Positions 33,671 to 43,260 of a stretch of DNA of 64,000 nt are shown here, one piece after another. Position 1 is the first letter of the stretch, and the number at the start of each line of letters is the position of its first letter. The DNA is from Candidatus Poribacteria bacterium (GTDB lineage Bacteria; Poribacteria; WGA-4E; WGA-3G): assembly GCA_022821495.1 (NCBI GenBank), contig JAJEDN010000079.1, positions 1 through 64,000 on the forward strand, given 5' to 3'. The notes beneath the pieces were generated by a model, which did not search any database, was not told where the DNA came from, and saw only the letters and a program-made list of their open reading frames with translations. A program made the position numbers and the translations under genes.

Positions 33671-34453
33671 ATGGAACTCGGATTAACTGGAAAAGTTGCT
33701 GTTATCACTGGCGGAAGCGAGGGGATCGGCAAAGGGATTGCCCTCCGTCTGTGTGAAGAGGGTGCGAAAGTTGCGATCTGTGGGAGACGTGAAACGGTCT
33801 TGGCGGATGCTGCAGCAGAGATCCGCACACACACCGGTGGTGAAGTTTTCGCAATCCCGGCAGATGTGACAGAACCGGAAACGTTAGAGAATTTTATTGG
33901 ACAAACCGCGAGCCATTTCGGAAAGATTGATATTTTAGTTAATAACGCCGGTCGTTCAGCAGGCGGCGATTTTGAAACTATGAGCGACGAAGCATGGTAC
34001 GATGACCTGGACCTTAAGTTAATGGGTGCTGTTCGTTGTGCGCGATTGGTAATCCCTCACATGAAAAACAATGGGGGCGGCAGGATTATCAATATCACGC
34101 ATCCGGGTGGCAAACAACCCAGTGCCGGTTCGTGTCCGACCTCGGTGAGCCGCGCTGCAGGCATCGCTCTAACGAAAGCACTCTCCAAAGAACTTTTACC
34201 TCACAAAATCTTGGTTAACACGGTCTGTCTCACCTCGATTAAGAGTGCACAAGGCGAACGCGCCTGGAAAGCCGCGGGTTCACCCGGTACACTTGAGGAA
34301 TACTGGGAGGAACGCGGCGCGGAACATCCACTTGGACGTCTCGGTGAACCGAGTGAGGTGGGTAACCTCGTCGCGTTTCTCGCTTCGGACTGTGCCTCGT
34401 TTATTACTGGAACGGCTATCAATATAGATGGCGGACTCTCCGCGGTGGTGTGA
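33671..34453 (+). CDS. SDR-family protein with degenerate catalytic triad
   Basis: 260-residue classical SDR fold. The cofactor loop TGGSEGIGKGIA, NNAG and the C-terminal FITGTAINIDGGLS are intact. Where the Ser-Tyr-Lys triad is expected, the sequence reads IINITHPGG and PTSVSRAAGIALTK, so Ser, Tyr and Lys are replaced by about His, Thr and Arg. It probably still binds NAD(P) but may not be a standard ketoreductase. AAGGAG precedes the ATG. Downstream of the MITE-like element, not clearly in an operon. Confidence 0.88.
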   Translation: MELGLTGKVAVITGGSEGIGKGIALRLCEEGAKVAICGRRETVLADAAAEIRTHTGGEVFAIPADVTEPETLENFIGQTASHFGKIDILVNNAGRSAGGDFETMSDEAWYDDLDLKLMGAVRCARLVIPHMKNNGGGRIINITHPGGKQPSAGSCPTSVSRAAGIALTKALSKELLPHKILVNTVCLTSIKSAQGERAWKAAGSPGTLEEYWEERGAEHPLGRLGEPSEVGNLVAFLASDCASFITGTAINIDGGLSAVV

Positions 34454-34489
34454 AACAATAGAATTTACGCAAAATATCTTCCTTTGCTT

Positions 34490-34560
34490 GCGGGATGGAA
34501 GATTAGAAGATCGGAAGGGTGGAAGTATGCGGGAGGTTCTGAACCTTCCTGTGGACCGCC
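34490..34560. repeat. GGAAG-rich inverted repeat element
   Basis: GGATGGAAGATTAGAAGATCGGAAGGGTGGAAG followed by AGGTTCTGAACCTTCC, a perfect short hairpin. Same composition as the elements at 16780, 46921 and 58947. Confidence 0.5.
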
Positions 34561-34588
34561 CTTCTATTTTGCAACTAACGGAGGTAAC

Positions 34589-34999
34589 ATGGAAACTTAT
34601 AAAATCTATCCTGTCGCAGCGGCGGATGCATCCACAGCGTTTCAAGTAGAACTGGATTCGCGTGCAATCGCTGCTGCGGAAGCACTTGAAAATAGTGGTG
34701 CCCAAGGCATCGAAAGAGAAGAGATCCTCCAAAAACACCTCGGTGCTGATTATGAGAAAGGCTATAGAGGCACCGCTTGGGGTTTGCACGGCATCTCCGA
34801 AGGCTTGACGCCGGCACGATTGGCGGTTTTATTGGAGGCACACGGGGAATATCTTGACCCGTGCGCGGAACGCGAAACGTTTGACCATAGCCTGATGGTT
34901 AATGTCGAAGAGGAATTAGCGTCGCAGTTAGAAGATATCCCGGAATCCATCTTAGAGGCAATTGTAGAGGCATACAAGGTTGAATTGTTAGGCGCGTAG
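34589..34999 (+). CDS. Hypothetical protein
   Basis: 136 residues starting METYKIYPVAAADASTAFQV. GGAGGT at 34580-34585 fixes ATG 34589. Acidic and helical-looking, with LTPARLAVLLEAHGEYLDP and EELASQLEDIPESILEAIVE. No signal peptide or membrane segment. No family recognised; composition and ribosome site argue it is real. Confidence 0.65.
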   Translation: METYKIYPVAAADASTAFQVELDSRAIAAAEALENSGAQGIEREEILQKHLGADYEKGYRGTAWGLHGISEGLTPARLAVLLEAHGEYLDPCAERETFDHSLMVNVEEELASQLEDIPESILEAIVEAYKVELLGA

Positions 35000-35140
35000 C
35001 ACCGCGATTTTTATGTAAATTATTTTTTGGGAACTTTTCCAAACACATCGTGTGTTATAAAGTATTGGTGACACAAATACGGACTTCACAAACTAAAGTA
35101 TCATCCATACAGTTTATGCCAACAAAGGAGACACGATGCA

Positions 35141-36088
35141 ATGAAACGTAAAAATGTTGTGCCAATGGTCGCACTTTTGATAGTTTTGAGTCTTTTTCCT
35201 CTTTTCGGACTGCAGGCGGAGCCGATAGCACTTGGCAAAGCAATAACATGGGTACATGTAGGAGATAAGTGGGATCCCTCACAAATGGCATTAGTGCGGG
35301 CAGAATTCGATGAGGAGATCTCATACGGTTCCATAGAATACATAGGCCCACAAACAGTACAAGCCGTGATGAGAACTTTTGATAAATCCTACGACCGCAA
35401 GCATTCACGTACCGTAGTGACTGTATTCCGAAAAGCAAGTCTTGCTGAAATCAAACGGAACGGAATGATGGGGATTCATGACTGGTCGGAACTGCTTTCA
35501 AAAGAGGGTGTCCCTATCTCGTTTAAGGCGCGTGAAATAGATGCGCGGTACCCCCGAACAGCATGGCTTCAACTCCTTTTAGAGAGAGGCGTCACTATAG
35601 AAAGTCTTATTGATTATTTTTTCTGTATGGCACATCGGCATCAGTTGGCATTTTTGGAGGATAGTCCGTATCTCTGGGAAACCGAGACTCACGGTACTTC
35701 GGCGATAGATGCATGGGAAACCTACAAAGCCGATTATATTGATAGGTTCGTAAACCGTTATACGCGGGATTGGAAAACCGCAGCAGAAACCGCCAGAAAG
35801 CGGATAGGAACTACCAAAAGTATTCCAAAAGTTCCTAATGTTTCAATAAGTCCCCAGCTTCACAGCGGACCTGAAGAGATAACGCTTTCACCTCTACAGA
35901 ATCTGGTGAACCAATTAGAACAGACAGTAAAAGATTTGGAACGTCAAAACAGATCGGAGGCAGCAGAACAGGTCAAAGAGGTTTTGGAGCACGTCAAGAA
36001 GGCTCTGGCGCGTGACAAAACTTCAAAGCCACCGTCTAACGCACCAAACCGAGAGAAGAAAAAGAAGTCACACTATCCGCCGCTGTAG
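35141..36088 (+). CDS. Secreted hypothetical protein A (duplicated family), copy 1
   Basis: 315 residues. Signal peptide ends after LQAEP. The core domain has QTVQAVMRTFDKSYDRKHSR, EIDARYPRTAWLQLLLERGVTIES and HRHQLAFLEDSPYL, each matched by the copy at 44867-45631. A charged helical or coiled-coil C-terminal third (LVNQLEQTVKDLERQNRSEA) ends KKKKSHYPPL. It lies 37 bases before an ABC-2 permease start. No known family; association with duplicated permeases suggests a partner of the transporter. Confidence 0.75.
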   Translation: MKRKNVVPMVALLIVLSLFPLFGLQAEPIALGKAITWVHVGDKWDPSQMALVRAEFDEEISYGSIEYIGPQTVQAVMRTFDKSYDRKHSRTVVTVFRKASLAEIKRNGMMGIHDWSELLSKEGVPISFKAREIDARYPRTAWLQLLLERGVTIESLIDYFFCMAHRHQLAFLEDSPYLWETETHGTSAIDAWETYKADYIDRFVNRYTRDWKTAAETARKRIGTTKSIPKVPNVSISPQLHSGPEEITLSPLQNLVNQLEQTVKDLERQNRSEAAEQVKEVLEHVKKALARDKTSKPPSNAPNREKKKKSHYPPL

Positions 36089-36125
36089 ACCTATATAGAC
36101 CTTGTCCACGCTACGAGGAGGCCAA

Positions 36126-37538
36126 ATGTTAATAACGCTAATTCAGAAAGAGATGATGCATCACATTCTGAGCGTCCGGTTTGTCGCGCTCCTCGTGATG
36201 TGTCTCTTACTTGTACCACTCACCCTGCACATCAATTACCGTAATTACCTCCAAAACCAAGCCAATTACAAGGAATCCCTCAAACTTTCGACCGCAGAAG
36301 CTGAAGAAAAGCCGCCAGATGCCCCAGACCCAGATACGGAAGTCTCCAAACTCTTTCTTGAACCGACACCTTTAAGTGTGTTTGCGAAAGGTTTAGAGGA
36401 ATCACTTCCGAGTTATCTTGGGATGACACGCAACGGGGTAAAACAAGGTTCAATGTCGCTTGGGGAAGCGCCGCTCTCTTCGGCTTTAGGGAATCTTGAT
36501 TTTCTGTTTGTCGTCAGCACTGTTTTCAGTCTACTGGCACTGTTATTCACATTTGATGCTGTTGCGGGTGAAAGAGAAGCCGGAACCCTCCGGATTACCT
36601 TGTCAAACGCATTACCGCGAGATTTGTTCTTGTGGAGCAAACTCATTGGTGGATATATTGTGTTTGTTGTCCCGTTTCTGGTAGCGTTCCTGTTAGGTTT
36701 ACTTTTGCTTGTCTCACAAGGTTTCCCCTTGGGCGAGTCTGATATTTTCCTACGTGTGTTGAGTTTGACGTTAGTCTCGCTGCTCTACATTGGTGTGTTT
36801 TTTGCAATAGGGACAGTTATTTCCGCCTATTTGGACAATTCCAAGACGGCGCTCATCGTCGCTTTTACTGTCTGGGTGCTTGCCGTGTTGATTGCACCAC
36901 GCGCAGGGTTTCTTACCGCCAAACTTATTGCCCCGACACGCGCGATTCAGAGTATCTATATGGAAAAAACTGCGATTCGCAATAATCTTAATACGGAAAA
37001 GGGACAAGCACTGAGCGAAAAAATTGTAGAAACTTTAGGGACCTCGATTAACTTTAACAAGGATGCCGAGAAGATAGCTGAACTCAGGGCACCGATTGAT
37101 GCCGAGTATCGGCAGAAATTTCAGGAGCAAGTCGATAAAGTAGAGCGAGAATACCAACGAGAAAAGAAGCGACAAGAATCGGTCGGAGAAAATCTTTCCC
37201 GAATCACACCGACAGCTTCCCTCATCTATCTCGCCATGAATCTGGCACAGACAGGGAAAATAAAAAGAGACACCTATTTTCAAATGGGCACTCGTTACTA
37301 TACCTTACTTGAGGAAGAGTATTTCAGTGAAATTAGCGACGATCAGTTGGCAACGATTGCGCTATTCACATCACCCAAGCCACCAGAACCCAAGAAAATT
37401 GCCCCGCCGCCAGACATGACAGAAACCGCCTTACCCGAAACACTACGGCATTCCATAGTAGACCTACTATTGCTCTGTTTTTTAGCAGTCGTGTTGACGA
37501 CCATAGCGTTTCTGAAATTCTTTAGTTTGGATATTTAA
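36126..37538 (+). CDS. ABC-2 type permease, copy 1
   Basis: 470 residues; AGGAGG precedes ATG 36126. The first TM follows LIQKEMMHHILSVRF. A large periplasmic domain (about 45-130), a cluster of five TMs in the middle, a helical periplasmic region (about 280-400) and a final TM complete the protein. VAGEREAGTLRITLSNALPR is the cytoplasmic motif shared by GldF/NosY-type permeases. Near-identical in its first codons to the permease at 43261. No ATPase is adjacent; the nearest is at 46168. Confidence 0.9.
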   Translation: MLITLIQKEMMHHILSVRFVALLVMCLLLVPLTLHINYRNYLQNQANYKESLKLSTAEAEEKPPDAPDPDTEVSKLFLEPTPLSVFAKGLEESLPSYLGMTRNGVKQGSMSLGEAPLSSALGNLDFLFVVSTVFSLLALLFTFDAVAGEREAGTLRITLSNALPRDLFLWSKLIGGYIVFVVPFLVAFLLGLLLLVSQGFPLGESDIFLRVLSLTLVSLLYIGVFFAIGTVISAYLDNSKTALIVAFTVWVLAVLIAPRAGFLTAKLIAPTRAIQSIYMEKTAIRNNLNTEKGQALSEKIVETLGTSINFNKDAEKIAELRAPIDAEYRQKFQEQVDKVEREYQREKKRQESVGENLSRITPTASLIYLAMNLAQTGKIKRDTYFQMGTRYYTLLEEEYFSEISDDQLATIALFTSPKPPEPKKIAPPPDMTETALPETLRHSIVDLLLLCFLAVVLTTIAFLKFFSLDI

Positions 37539-38057
37539 GGAAATTCTTTATCGCCTGTTTGTGTAAGTCCTAAAAATTAACTAAATGTTAATTTTTTTGG
37601 GTTTCGTGGACAATGGTTTTTTCAGGCGTAAATTATGAACATTTCGTGAACATGGCACGGATTTTCATGAACATTGGCGATTTGTTCATTTTTCGTATTT
37701 GCAGTATACGCGGTTGTGAACCCATTCAAGGCGTGGGTTTGTGAGCGTAATAGGTTCTGTGCATGATGATCTTTTTGCCAGGATGTTCACAAATGTTCAC
37801 GAAATTGTTCACGGTTCTTTTTTATCCTTTGTAGACAACATGAACGCAGTCAGTGCGTTGGACCCTGACGTTTTTGGATTCTGGGTTTCTGGAATTTTCG
37901 TGAACAATTGGGCAATTTTAATTTTTGTCTATCTCTTTTCAAAGTGCCAGAAGTGTAGTGTTTGATTGGCTTGGTGGCACTTGATGGATTTGGTTTGTTT
38001 TCAAGTTGTTCATGAAATGCGAATTTTATCGGTTAACGTTTGTTAATTCAGTAGATC
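37539..38057. repeat. Intergenic cluster of TGTTCA/TGAACA-type repeats
   Basis: About eleven TGTTCA/TGAACA-like motifs lie between 37634 and 38012. They include direct repeats of TGTTCACGAAAT (37782-37812) and an inverted copy (TGAACATTTCGTGAACAT, 37635-37652). Two more occur at 40748 and 40790, on the other side of the three-gene island. They could be iteron or regulator sites. No credible gene: a 74-codon frame here only spells out the repeats. Confidence 0.6.
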
Positions 38058-39035
38058 TTATTCAAGAGAATTCTCAAGCTCCGTTAGCATTTTTGGAACT
38101 TGTAGCATCATTTTATATTGCCTCTGAAGTGAATTCTGGTGAGATGAAACCCAAGAAAGTGCGTTAGCGACATCATAGATATTTTCTGCAGGTTGCGCCC
38201 CTGGCACATCACGTTCTGAAGAAACTCTAATTATGTAAGACTCTTCGTTTTCTGTCGTTGTTGTTTTATTCTTACGTCTTGTAACTTTTACGTCTTGTCC
38301 TGTCTCAATAATGCTAAATACTCTTTCAGCATAACTGGGTGTCCAACTATCAGATACAACAGTGTCAATCCAATTATGTAGTATTTCCATGTCTGTGTTT
38401 GCATTTAGTTCTTTCTGTCTCCATTTTACATACATTTCTTTTTCCGATAGAATTGTTGAGATATTTTCATTTAGATATTTAACAAACAATTTAGGTTCTA
38501 AAGAAGCAGTATGTCGTTTCCTGAACCTACTTTCTGTGTCGAGGCACATAAGTCCATTCTCACAAATAAGTCTATACCATGCTAATTCATACCCTAACGG
38601 AGTGCTACCGTCTACAGAGTTTCTAATGTGCAACTGAGGTATTAATACATGACCGTCTCCTGGATCAAAAATATGTTTTTTAAAAAACTGTATTCTCAAC
38701 CACATACGTTCACCATATTCTGTTAAATACAGGTTACACTCTGTTTCGTCTATATTTAGTTTAAGTTTTTCAAATGCCCCCTGAATAGTATCAAGTATAC
38801 TGGCATGTTGAACAAGTGAATATGACTTAGAGACTGTTGCAATAGGCATTCCACCATCTGAAGTATTTACGATTACATCAAGATTTTTATTTTCTGATCT
38901 ACCTCTTTTAAAGGGTTCTCTTTGAAAAAAAGGTATTGAATCTGAAATTTCTGTAAGGTTTCCTTTATATCCATTAACTAATTTACTATCCCATCTTAAA
39001 TTAGGTAAATTATAGATATTGTCCGCAGTGTGCAT
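38058..39035 (-). CDS. DUF932-like phage/plasmid protein
   Basis: 325 residues. Resembles the DUF932 (phage/plasmid-like) family: IATVSKSYSLVQHASILDTI matches the family's V..YxVVQ.. segment, and YELAWYRLICENGLMC its conserved central part. These proteins occur on plasmids, phages and islands and their function is unclear. AAGGGAAG precedes ATG 39035. It overlaps the end of the BrnT-like gene by 26 bases, so the two are coupled. Distinctly AT-rich compared with neighbours, suggesting transfer. Confidence 0.7.
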   Translation of the reverse strand: MHTADNIYNLPNLRWDSKLVNGYKGNLTEISDSIPFFQREPFKRGRSENKNLDVIVNTSDGGMPIATVSKSYSLVQHASILDTIQGAFEKLKLNIDETECNLYLTEYGERMWLRIQFFKKHIFDPGDGHVLIPQLHIRNSVDGSTPLGYELAWYRLICENGLMCLDTESRFRKRHTASLEPKLFVKYLNENISTILSEKEMYVKWRQKELNANTDMEILHNWIDTVVSDSWTPSYAERVFSIIETGQDVKVTRRKNKTTTTENEESYIIRVSSERDVPGAQPAENIYDVANALSWVSSHQNSLQRQYKMMLQVPKMLTELENSLE

Positions 39036-39315
39036 AGTAAGCTTCCCTTTCTGATTTGGTTGATTTCCGAGCCGAAATTATTCTAACTCTGTTTCCTTCA
39101 CGTGTATGAATGACAGTTAACACTTTGTCTCTTTTAGAACGCCCAATAGTTTCATATCTTTGTTCATGTTGTGAGTGTAGATAATCATCTTTCGTTAACT
39201 TCGGAGAAGATGGTCTAAATACTGTTTTTGCTTCATGAAAAGGAACTCCATGTTTTTCTCTATTTATTTTATCTTTATTCTTGTCCCACTCAAATTCACA
39301 ATTATAGAATTCCAC
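39010..39315 (-). CDS. BrnT-family toxin-like protein (DUF497)
   Basis: 101 residues with the BrnT pattern: FEWDKNKDKINREKHGVPFHEA at the N-terminus, then TVIHTREGNRVRIISARKSTKSEREAYY at the C-terminus. BrnT is a RelE-fold ribonuclease neutralised by BrnA. No BrnA-like gene follows; the overlapping downstream gene is DUF932-like. The start is GTG 39315. Toxin activity inferred from family. Confidence 0.85.
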   Translation of the reverse strand: MEFYNCEFEWDKNKDKINREKHGVPFHEAKTVFRPSSPKLTKDDYLHSQHEQRYETIGRSKRDKVLTVIHTREGNRVRIISARKSTKSEREAYYAHCGQYL

Positions 39316-39506
39316 GTATCTATCCCATTTCCATTAGGAACTGTTATTCAATGTAGAATTCTATTATAGCATATTTTTCAAACTTATGTCAAGCACTTGT
39401 ACTGCCATCATTGATGCTTGTGAACTCTAAGATGTCTATCCACCAGAAGCGGAAATTGCCAGGATTTAATTCGTGACGAGTAGAGCGTAAAATAGTGATA
39501 AAGTGG

Positions 39507-40744
39507 TTAAAATTCAAGCACCCCATCAATCGCCTCCATAGTCGCGAGCGTCTCCGCAATAGCTACGAGAATCGCACGATACTGACGCACGTCTTCATAA
39601 CGCAACACCTCACCCTTGCGATCCTTTAGCCACTTTTCACAGACTTGATACGCGCCGATCTCATATTCCCATACTTCTTCAGAGACATCCGTGAAATGTT
39701 GTGTGGGGTTAATCCAGACCTTGCCATCCGCATAATGAGGTTTTGACACAACACCGTCTCCTTCGCCTTCAAACCGGTGCACCGCTGGAATCTGGACATC
39801 TTTTAGGAGATGTGAATCCATCAAACGCTGTCCCAATGCTGCGAGTGTGCGGAACTGCTCAATATCTTGGGGTAAAGGGATGCGCGGGAAATCGTATTTT
39901 AGGAACTCATAGTAGCGTTCGCGGTAGGTTGGACTATACAAGATTGCATAGATATAGGCGAGGATCGCCTCGGGTGAAATGCCTTCCGGGAGGTTAAACG
40001 GTGTAGTCTGTGGGAGTGCTAACGCTTCGGAGAACGCGGTTAGAAAGGCAGGATTGAAATTGAGTGACCGTTCTGTTGAAATCGCCAATTCCTCTGGATT
40101 TGGATATAAATAGAGCGGGAAAACATGCGTGGGGCCATCTCTATTTGAGACACAATTGCCATCGGTAATTTTGTCAGTAACAAGGATATGCTGCCATGTG
40201 GTAGCACTCCGAATGATGCGGTGTGTACAGAGAGCAAGGTTTTCACCCATAAGGAGATGCTGCATAATCGCGGGTCGTGGCATACAGTGAAATCCACGTG
40301 ATTGTCCTGTATAGTAAGTATACTGTATGTCAAACGGGGGATAATTGATTGGTACAATGTGTTGTTCTGCTTCAGGATGATTTTGAAGATATTCTTGGGC
40401 GAGACGAATTTGGTGAGAATGAAGTTGTCAAGGTTTTCGATAAAACGTGCATTCTGCGTTTGGGCATGCCCAGTGAGCGCGTCCAAATCTCTACCGTACG
40501 CTTCCGCTTCAATATAACCGATAGGCAGCAACCCATCCATTGCAATAAAATCGGGTCTCCCAATCCGATCGAGTTGTCTCGGTTCTTGTGTGAGCGTGAC
40601 GGTATTTCTGCCGAATTCAACAAATAGGTCTTCAAGGAAGGCTTGGAGGTGTGGGTATAGTGAGAGTTCTGGGGTCGCCTCACCGGTGATTTGTGTGTGG
40701 TGTATGTTTTGTAGATAACGGTCACAGTGTGTTTGGAAGTTCAT
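39507..40744 (-). pseudogene. Internally deleted type ISP restriction-modification gene
   Basis: Two in-order fragments. The 5' part (40744 to about 40410; MNFQTHCDRYLQNI, GRPDFIAMDGLLPIGYIEAE, DLDALTGHAQTQNARF) matches the N-terminal nuclease domain of type ISP enzymes. The nuclease ExK position reads EAE. The 3' part (40283-39507; MPRPAIMQHLLMGENLALCT, HVFPLYLYP) matches the C-terminal target-recognition domain. The helicase and methyltransferase regions, normally well over 600 residues, are gone, and the fragments are in different frames. Activity is not expected; the C-terminal fragment could still be translated. Confidence 0.8.
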
Positions 40745-41626
40745 ATATGTTCACAATCAATAGGGTTTTTAAATTTTTACTTTTATCAAACATGTTCACC
40801 ACCGTAATTTCGTATTTACGATATGTATGATAACATATTTTGTGCGGAAAATCAAGGTTATTTCTTTTTTCTCTCAGGGTGATTTAGTTTTAAGAAATTC
40901 GCGGATTTTATGCTTTCTGTGTACGGATCCGGTGCGGTTAGAATGCAGATCGCATTTGGGTGAGTACACCGCAAAACACGCACCATAGGTGTCAATTTAG
41001 CGATTTTCGATAACATTTCCTTGCAGATCCGTGTAGATGCCGCCCCTACGGGGCTTGGATTTCTGAAGCAACGTTTTTCTACTACACAGATACCATCCCT
41101 ACGGGATTCAAGAGGGTTTTGGAACCGTCAAGGTTTCCGCGTAGAATCCGGTTCGGTTGGGAATGCACGTCGCATTTAGGCGTGTACGCCACAAAACTGA
41201 ACCTACCGGGCCGGGGGCGGAGGCGGTTATTTTTTCTTAAATTGACACTTATGGTGCGGTTAGAAACACGCACCTACCGGTCCTGGGTCTGAGACGGTTG
41301 TTTCTAAGATTGATACTTATGAAGAAACACCCAAGCAAATAAACCTTACAGGACTGAAGAGGGTTTTGAAGGCTTCAAGGTTTCCGCGTAGAATCCGGTT
41401 CGGTTAGGAAACCGAACCTACCGGGCCTGGGGAGACGAGATAGCTATTTATCAATACTTTTAATCATCAAAAACAACAAGTTTTCAACCGTTTGCAACTT
41501 TTCTGGACAGATAGTGTGTAACACAGCAATACAATCCAGAAAAGCGATACCTGCTGCGGAAATTTCACAGTAAAACCGTAGTGCTTTGCTGCATTCGCTT
41601 GAATCTTGCAAAAGGAGATTTTGAAT
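40745..41626. repeat. Non-coding region with diverged repeats and hairpins
   Basis: No gene. A unit of about 50 bases (GGTTTTG..., TCAAGGTTTCCGCGTAGAAT, CCGGTTCGGTT) occurs at 41110-41160 and 41357-41408. CGGTT...GAACCTACCGGGCC hairpin-like units recur between 40930 and 41440 (for example GGTGCGGTTAGAAACACGCACC, 41253-41274). TGTTCAC motifs lie at 40748 and 40790. Probable repeat graveyard separating the island from the next operon. Confidence 0.6.
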
Positions 41627-43207
41627 ATGCGAAAAACAATCTTACGATTGAAAACATTTTACCTATCCACCAGAACTATAACGCTACTGCTCGTGACTTT
41701 ATTGATAACCATAGGCACACAACTTGCTCCTCGCGCCGACACAAGTCAATTGCTTTTGTCTGAAGATGCTCTCAAGGATCCGGGCAGTTTAGCGGTGAAA
41801 CTCCAAGATACGCGTGCTGTTATATCTGAACACATCGCCACACAACTCTCTGCGGAGACACAGCAATTGTTAGGTAAATATGATGGTATAAGCAGTCCAT
41901 CTTTAGCACTTCAACGCGCACTGATTTCGGATCTGAACAAGATTCTCCAAGCAGGACCGCTCTACGATGCCGAGAGTTTTGCTGATATTGAACTCAGTAA
42001 GCAGACAGACGAGTTGCTCGCGCAAAACCCCGAAAGTGGAGAAGCGTTGGTGCGTCTGAACCGCCTCCTTTTGTCAGATGCCTACCCGCACGAGGTCGCC
42101 TCGTCTACAGAAAAACAGACTGAAAATCCCGAAGGGATTGAAAAATGCAGAGAGAATTTAAGGCGGATACAGCTGGTACTCGAAAAATATCGCGATGAGA
42201 CAAATGGAGATCCACAATGGCTCTCTGAACTTTCTCCAGAGTACCTTGACAAAAAGGACCTTCTTTGTCCAGCGGATGCGACAAAAGGCAAACCTGGGGT
42301 TTTAACAGACGGTGCAGCGGATCCGACATTGCCGTGTAGTTATCTTTATCAATTCCGTCCTGAGCAGAAATCGGGACAGGAATTCCTGTTGGAAATAGAA
42401 GGCGATATGCTGCCTATCGTGCGCTGCGAACATCATCTGCTCAATCTCAGCGTCAGTGGAAAAATTTATCGTAAGGGACCGCAGAGAAGGATTTATAACA
42501 ACACTACAGTGAAATCCATTTCTATCCAAACGAATTCCACGTCGGATCTACCCGAAGAAGTCAGAAAGGTCAGAAAGCAGATAGAAGAGCAGTCTCTCAA
42601 AGGCGGCAATAATCAAGTCAATAGAACCATCTTGCAAATTAAGCCCTCGGACAATCCACAAGCGAAACTTAGAGAACAATTCGGCGAGGCGTTTCTTGAA
42701 TCACCAGAGGGTAAAGCACTGCTCAATCAATTAACAACGGCATCCATAGATCGCGAAAAATTTGCATTTCTATTGGGCAAACCGATGCGAGACATCGTGT
42801 TGACCGCTCTTTCAGGGAAACCCGCTAAGTTAGAGACACTCCGCGGTAAATTTGTCCTTCTGAACCTTTTTTCAACAGATGCTACTACTTGTGGACCGAA
42901 GTTAAAACAGTTGGAAAAACTGCTTACAAACTACGCCGCTACCCAATTGAAAGTAGTTGGCATTAGTACGAATGATTCAGCGAAAGCAATTAAGGCGTTC
43001 AAAGAGAAGCACCAACTTTCGATGCCCATCTGGGTTGATAAAAGTGCCCAGATGCAGACGCTTCTCAATAGAGACACGTCCGAACCGCAAACGGAACTCA
43101 TAACGCTTCTCTTAAATCGGGAACGCGTTGTCAAAGATGTGTTCATAGACTTCGAGCCAGAAGACCTTTCACAAAAGGTCAGCAAGTTAATTGATGCCCA
43201 AAAGTAG
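41627..43207 (+). CDS. Secreted thioredoxin/AhpC-like protein with pseudopilin-like middle
   Basis: 526 residues; AAAGGAG precedes ATG 41627. N-terminal membrane anchor or signal (TITLLLVTLLITIGT). The middle (LRRIQLVLEKYRDETNGDPQ, LLCPADATKG, SYLYQFRP) resembles the globular part of pseudopilin-like proteins. The C-terminal 150 residues are a TlpA/AhpC-type thioredoxin fold (GKFVLLNLFSTDATTCGPKL). Only one Cys occupies the CxxC site (TTCGPK), so dithiol chemistry is doubtful. It precedes an ABC-2 permease by about 50 bases, likely in one operon. Confidence 0.75.
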   Translation: MRKTILRLKTFYLSTRTITLLLVTLLITIGTQLAPRADTSQLLLSEDALKDPGSLAVKLQDTRAVISEHIATQLSAETQQLLGKYDGISSPSLALQRALISDLNKILQAGPLYDAESFADIELSKQTDELLAQNPESGEALVRLNRLLLSDAYPHEVASSTEKQTENPEGIEKCRENLRRIQLVLEKYRDETNGDPQWLSELSPEYLDKKDLLCPADATKGKPGVLTDGAADPTLPCSYLYQFRPEQKSGQEFLLEIEGDMLPIVRCEHHLLNLSVSGKIYRKGPQRRIYNNTTVKSISIQTNSTSDLPEEVRKVRKQIEEQSLKGGNNQVNRTILQIKPSDNPQAKLREQFGEAFLESPEGKALLNQLTTASIDREKFAFLLGKPMRDIVLTALSGKPAKLETLRGKFVLLNLFSTDATTCGPKLKQLEKLLTNYAATQLKVVGISTNDSAKAIKAFKEKHQLSMPIWVDKSAQMQTLLNRDTSEPQTELITLLLNRERVVKDVFIDFEPEDLSQKVSKLIDAQK

Positions 43208-43260
43208 CAATCAGTGTCTGCCGGTGATAGCCGATGCTGTGAATGTAAACGAGGTAAAAC

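Noticed and set aside
37741..37965. 74-codon + strand frame in the TGTTCA repeat region
   Set aside because: The translation merely spells the repeats, has no ribosome site and no recognisable fold.
41110..41440. Possible tRNA or CRISPR from GAATCCGGTTCGGTT strings
   Set aside because: No cloverleaf with anticodon and acceptor stem could be built; the strings are members of a dispersed hairpin repeat.
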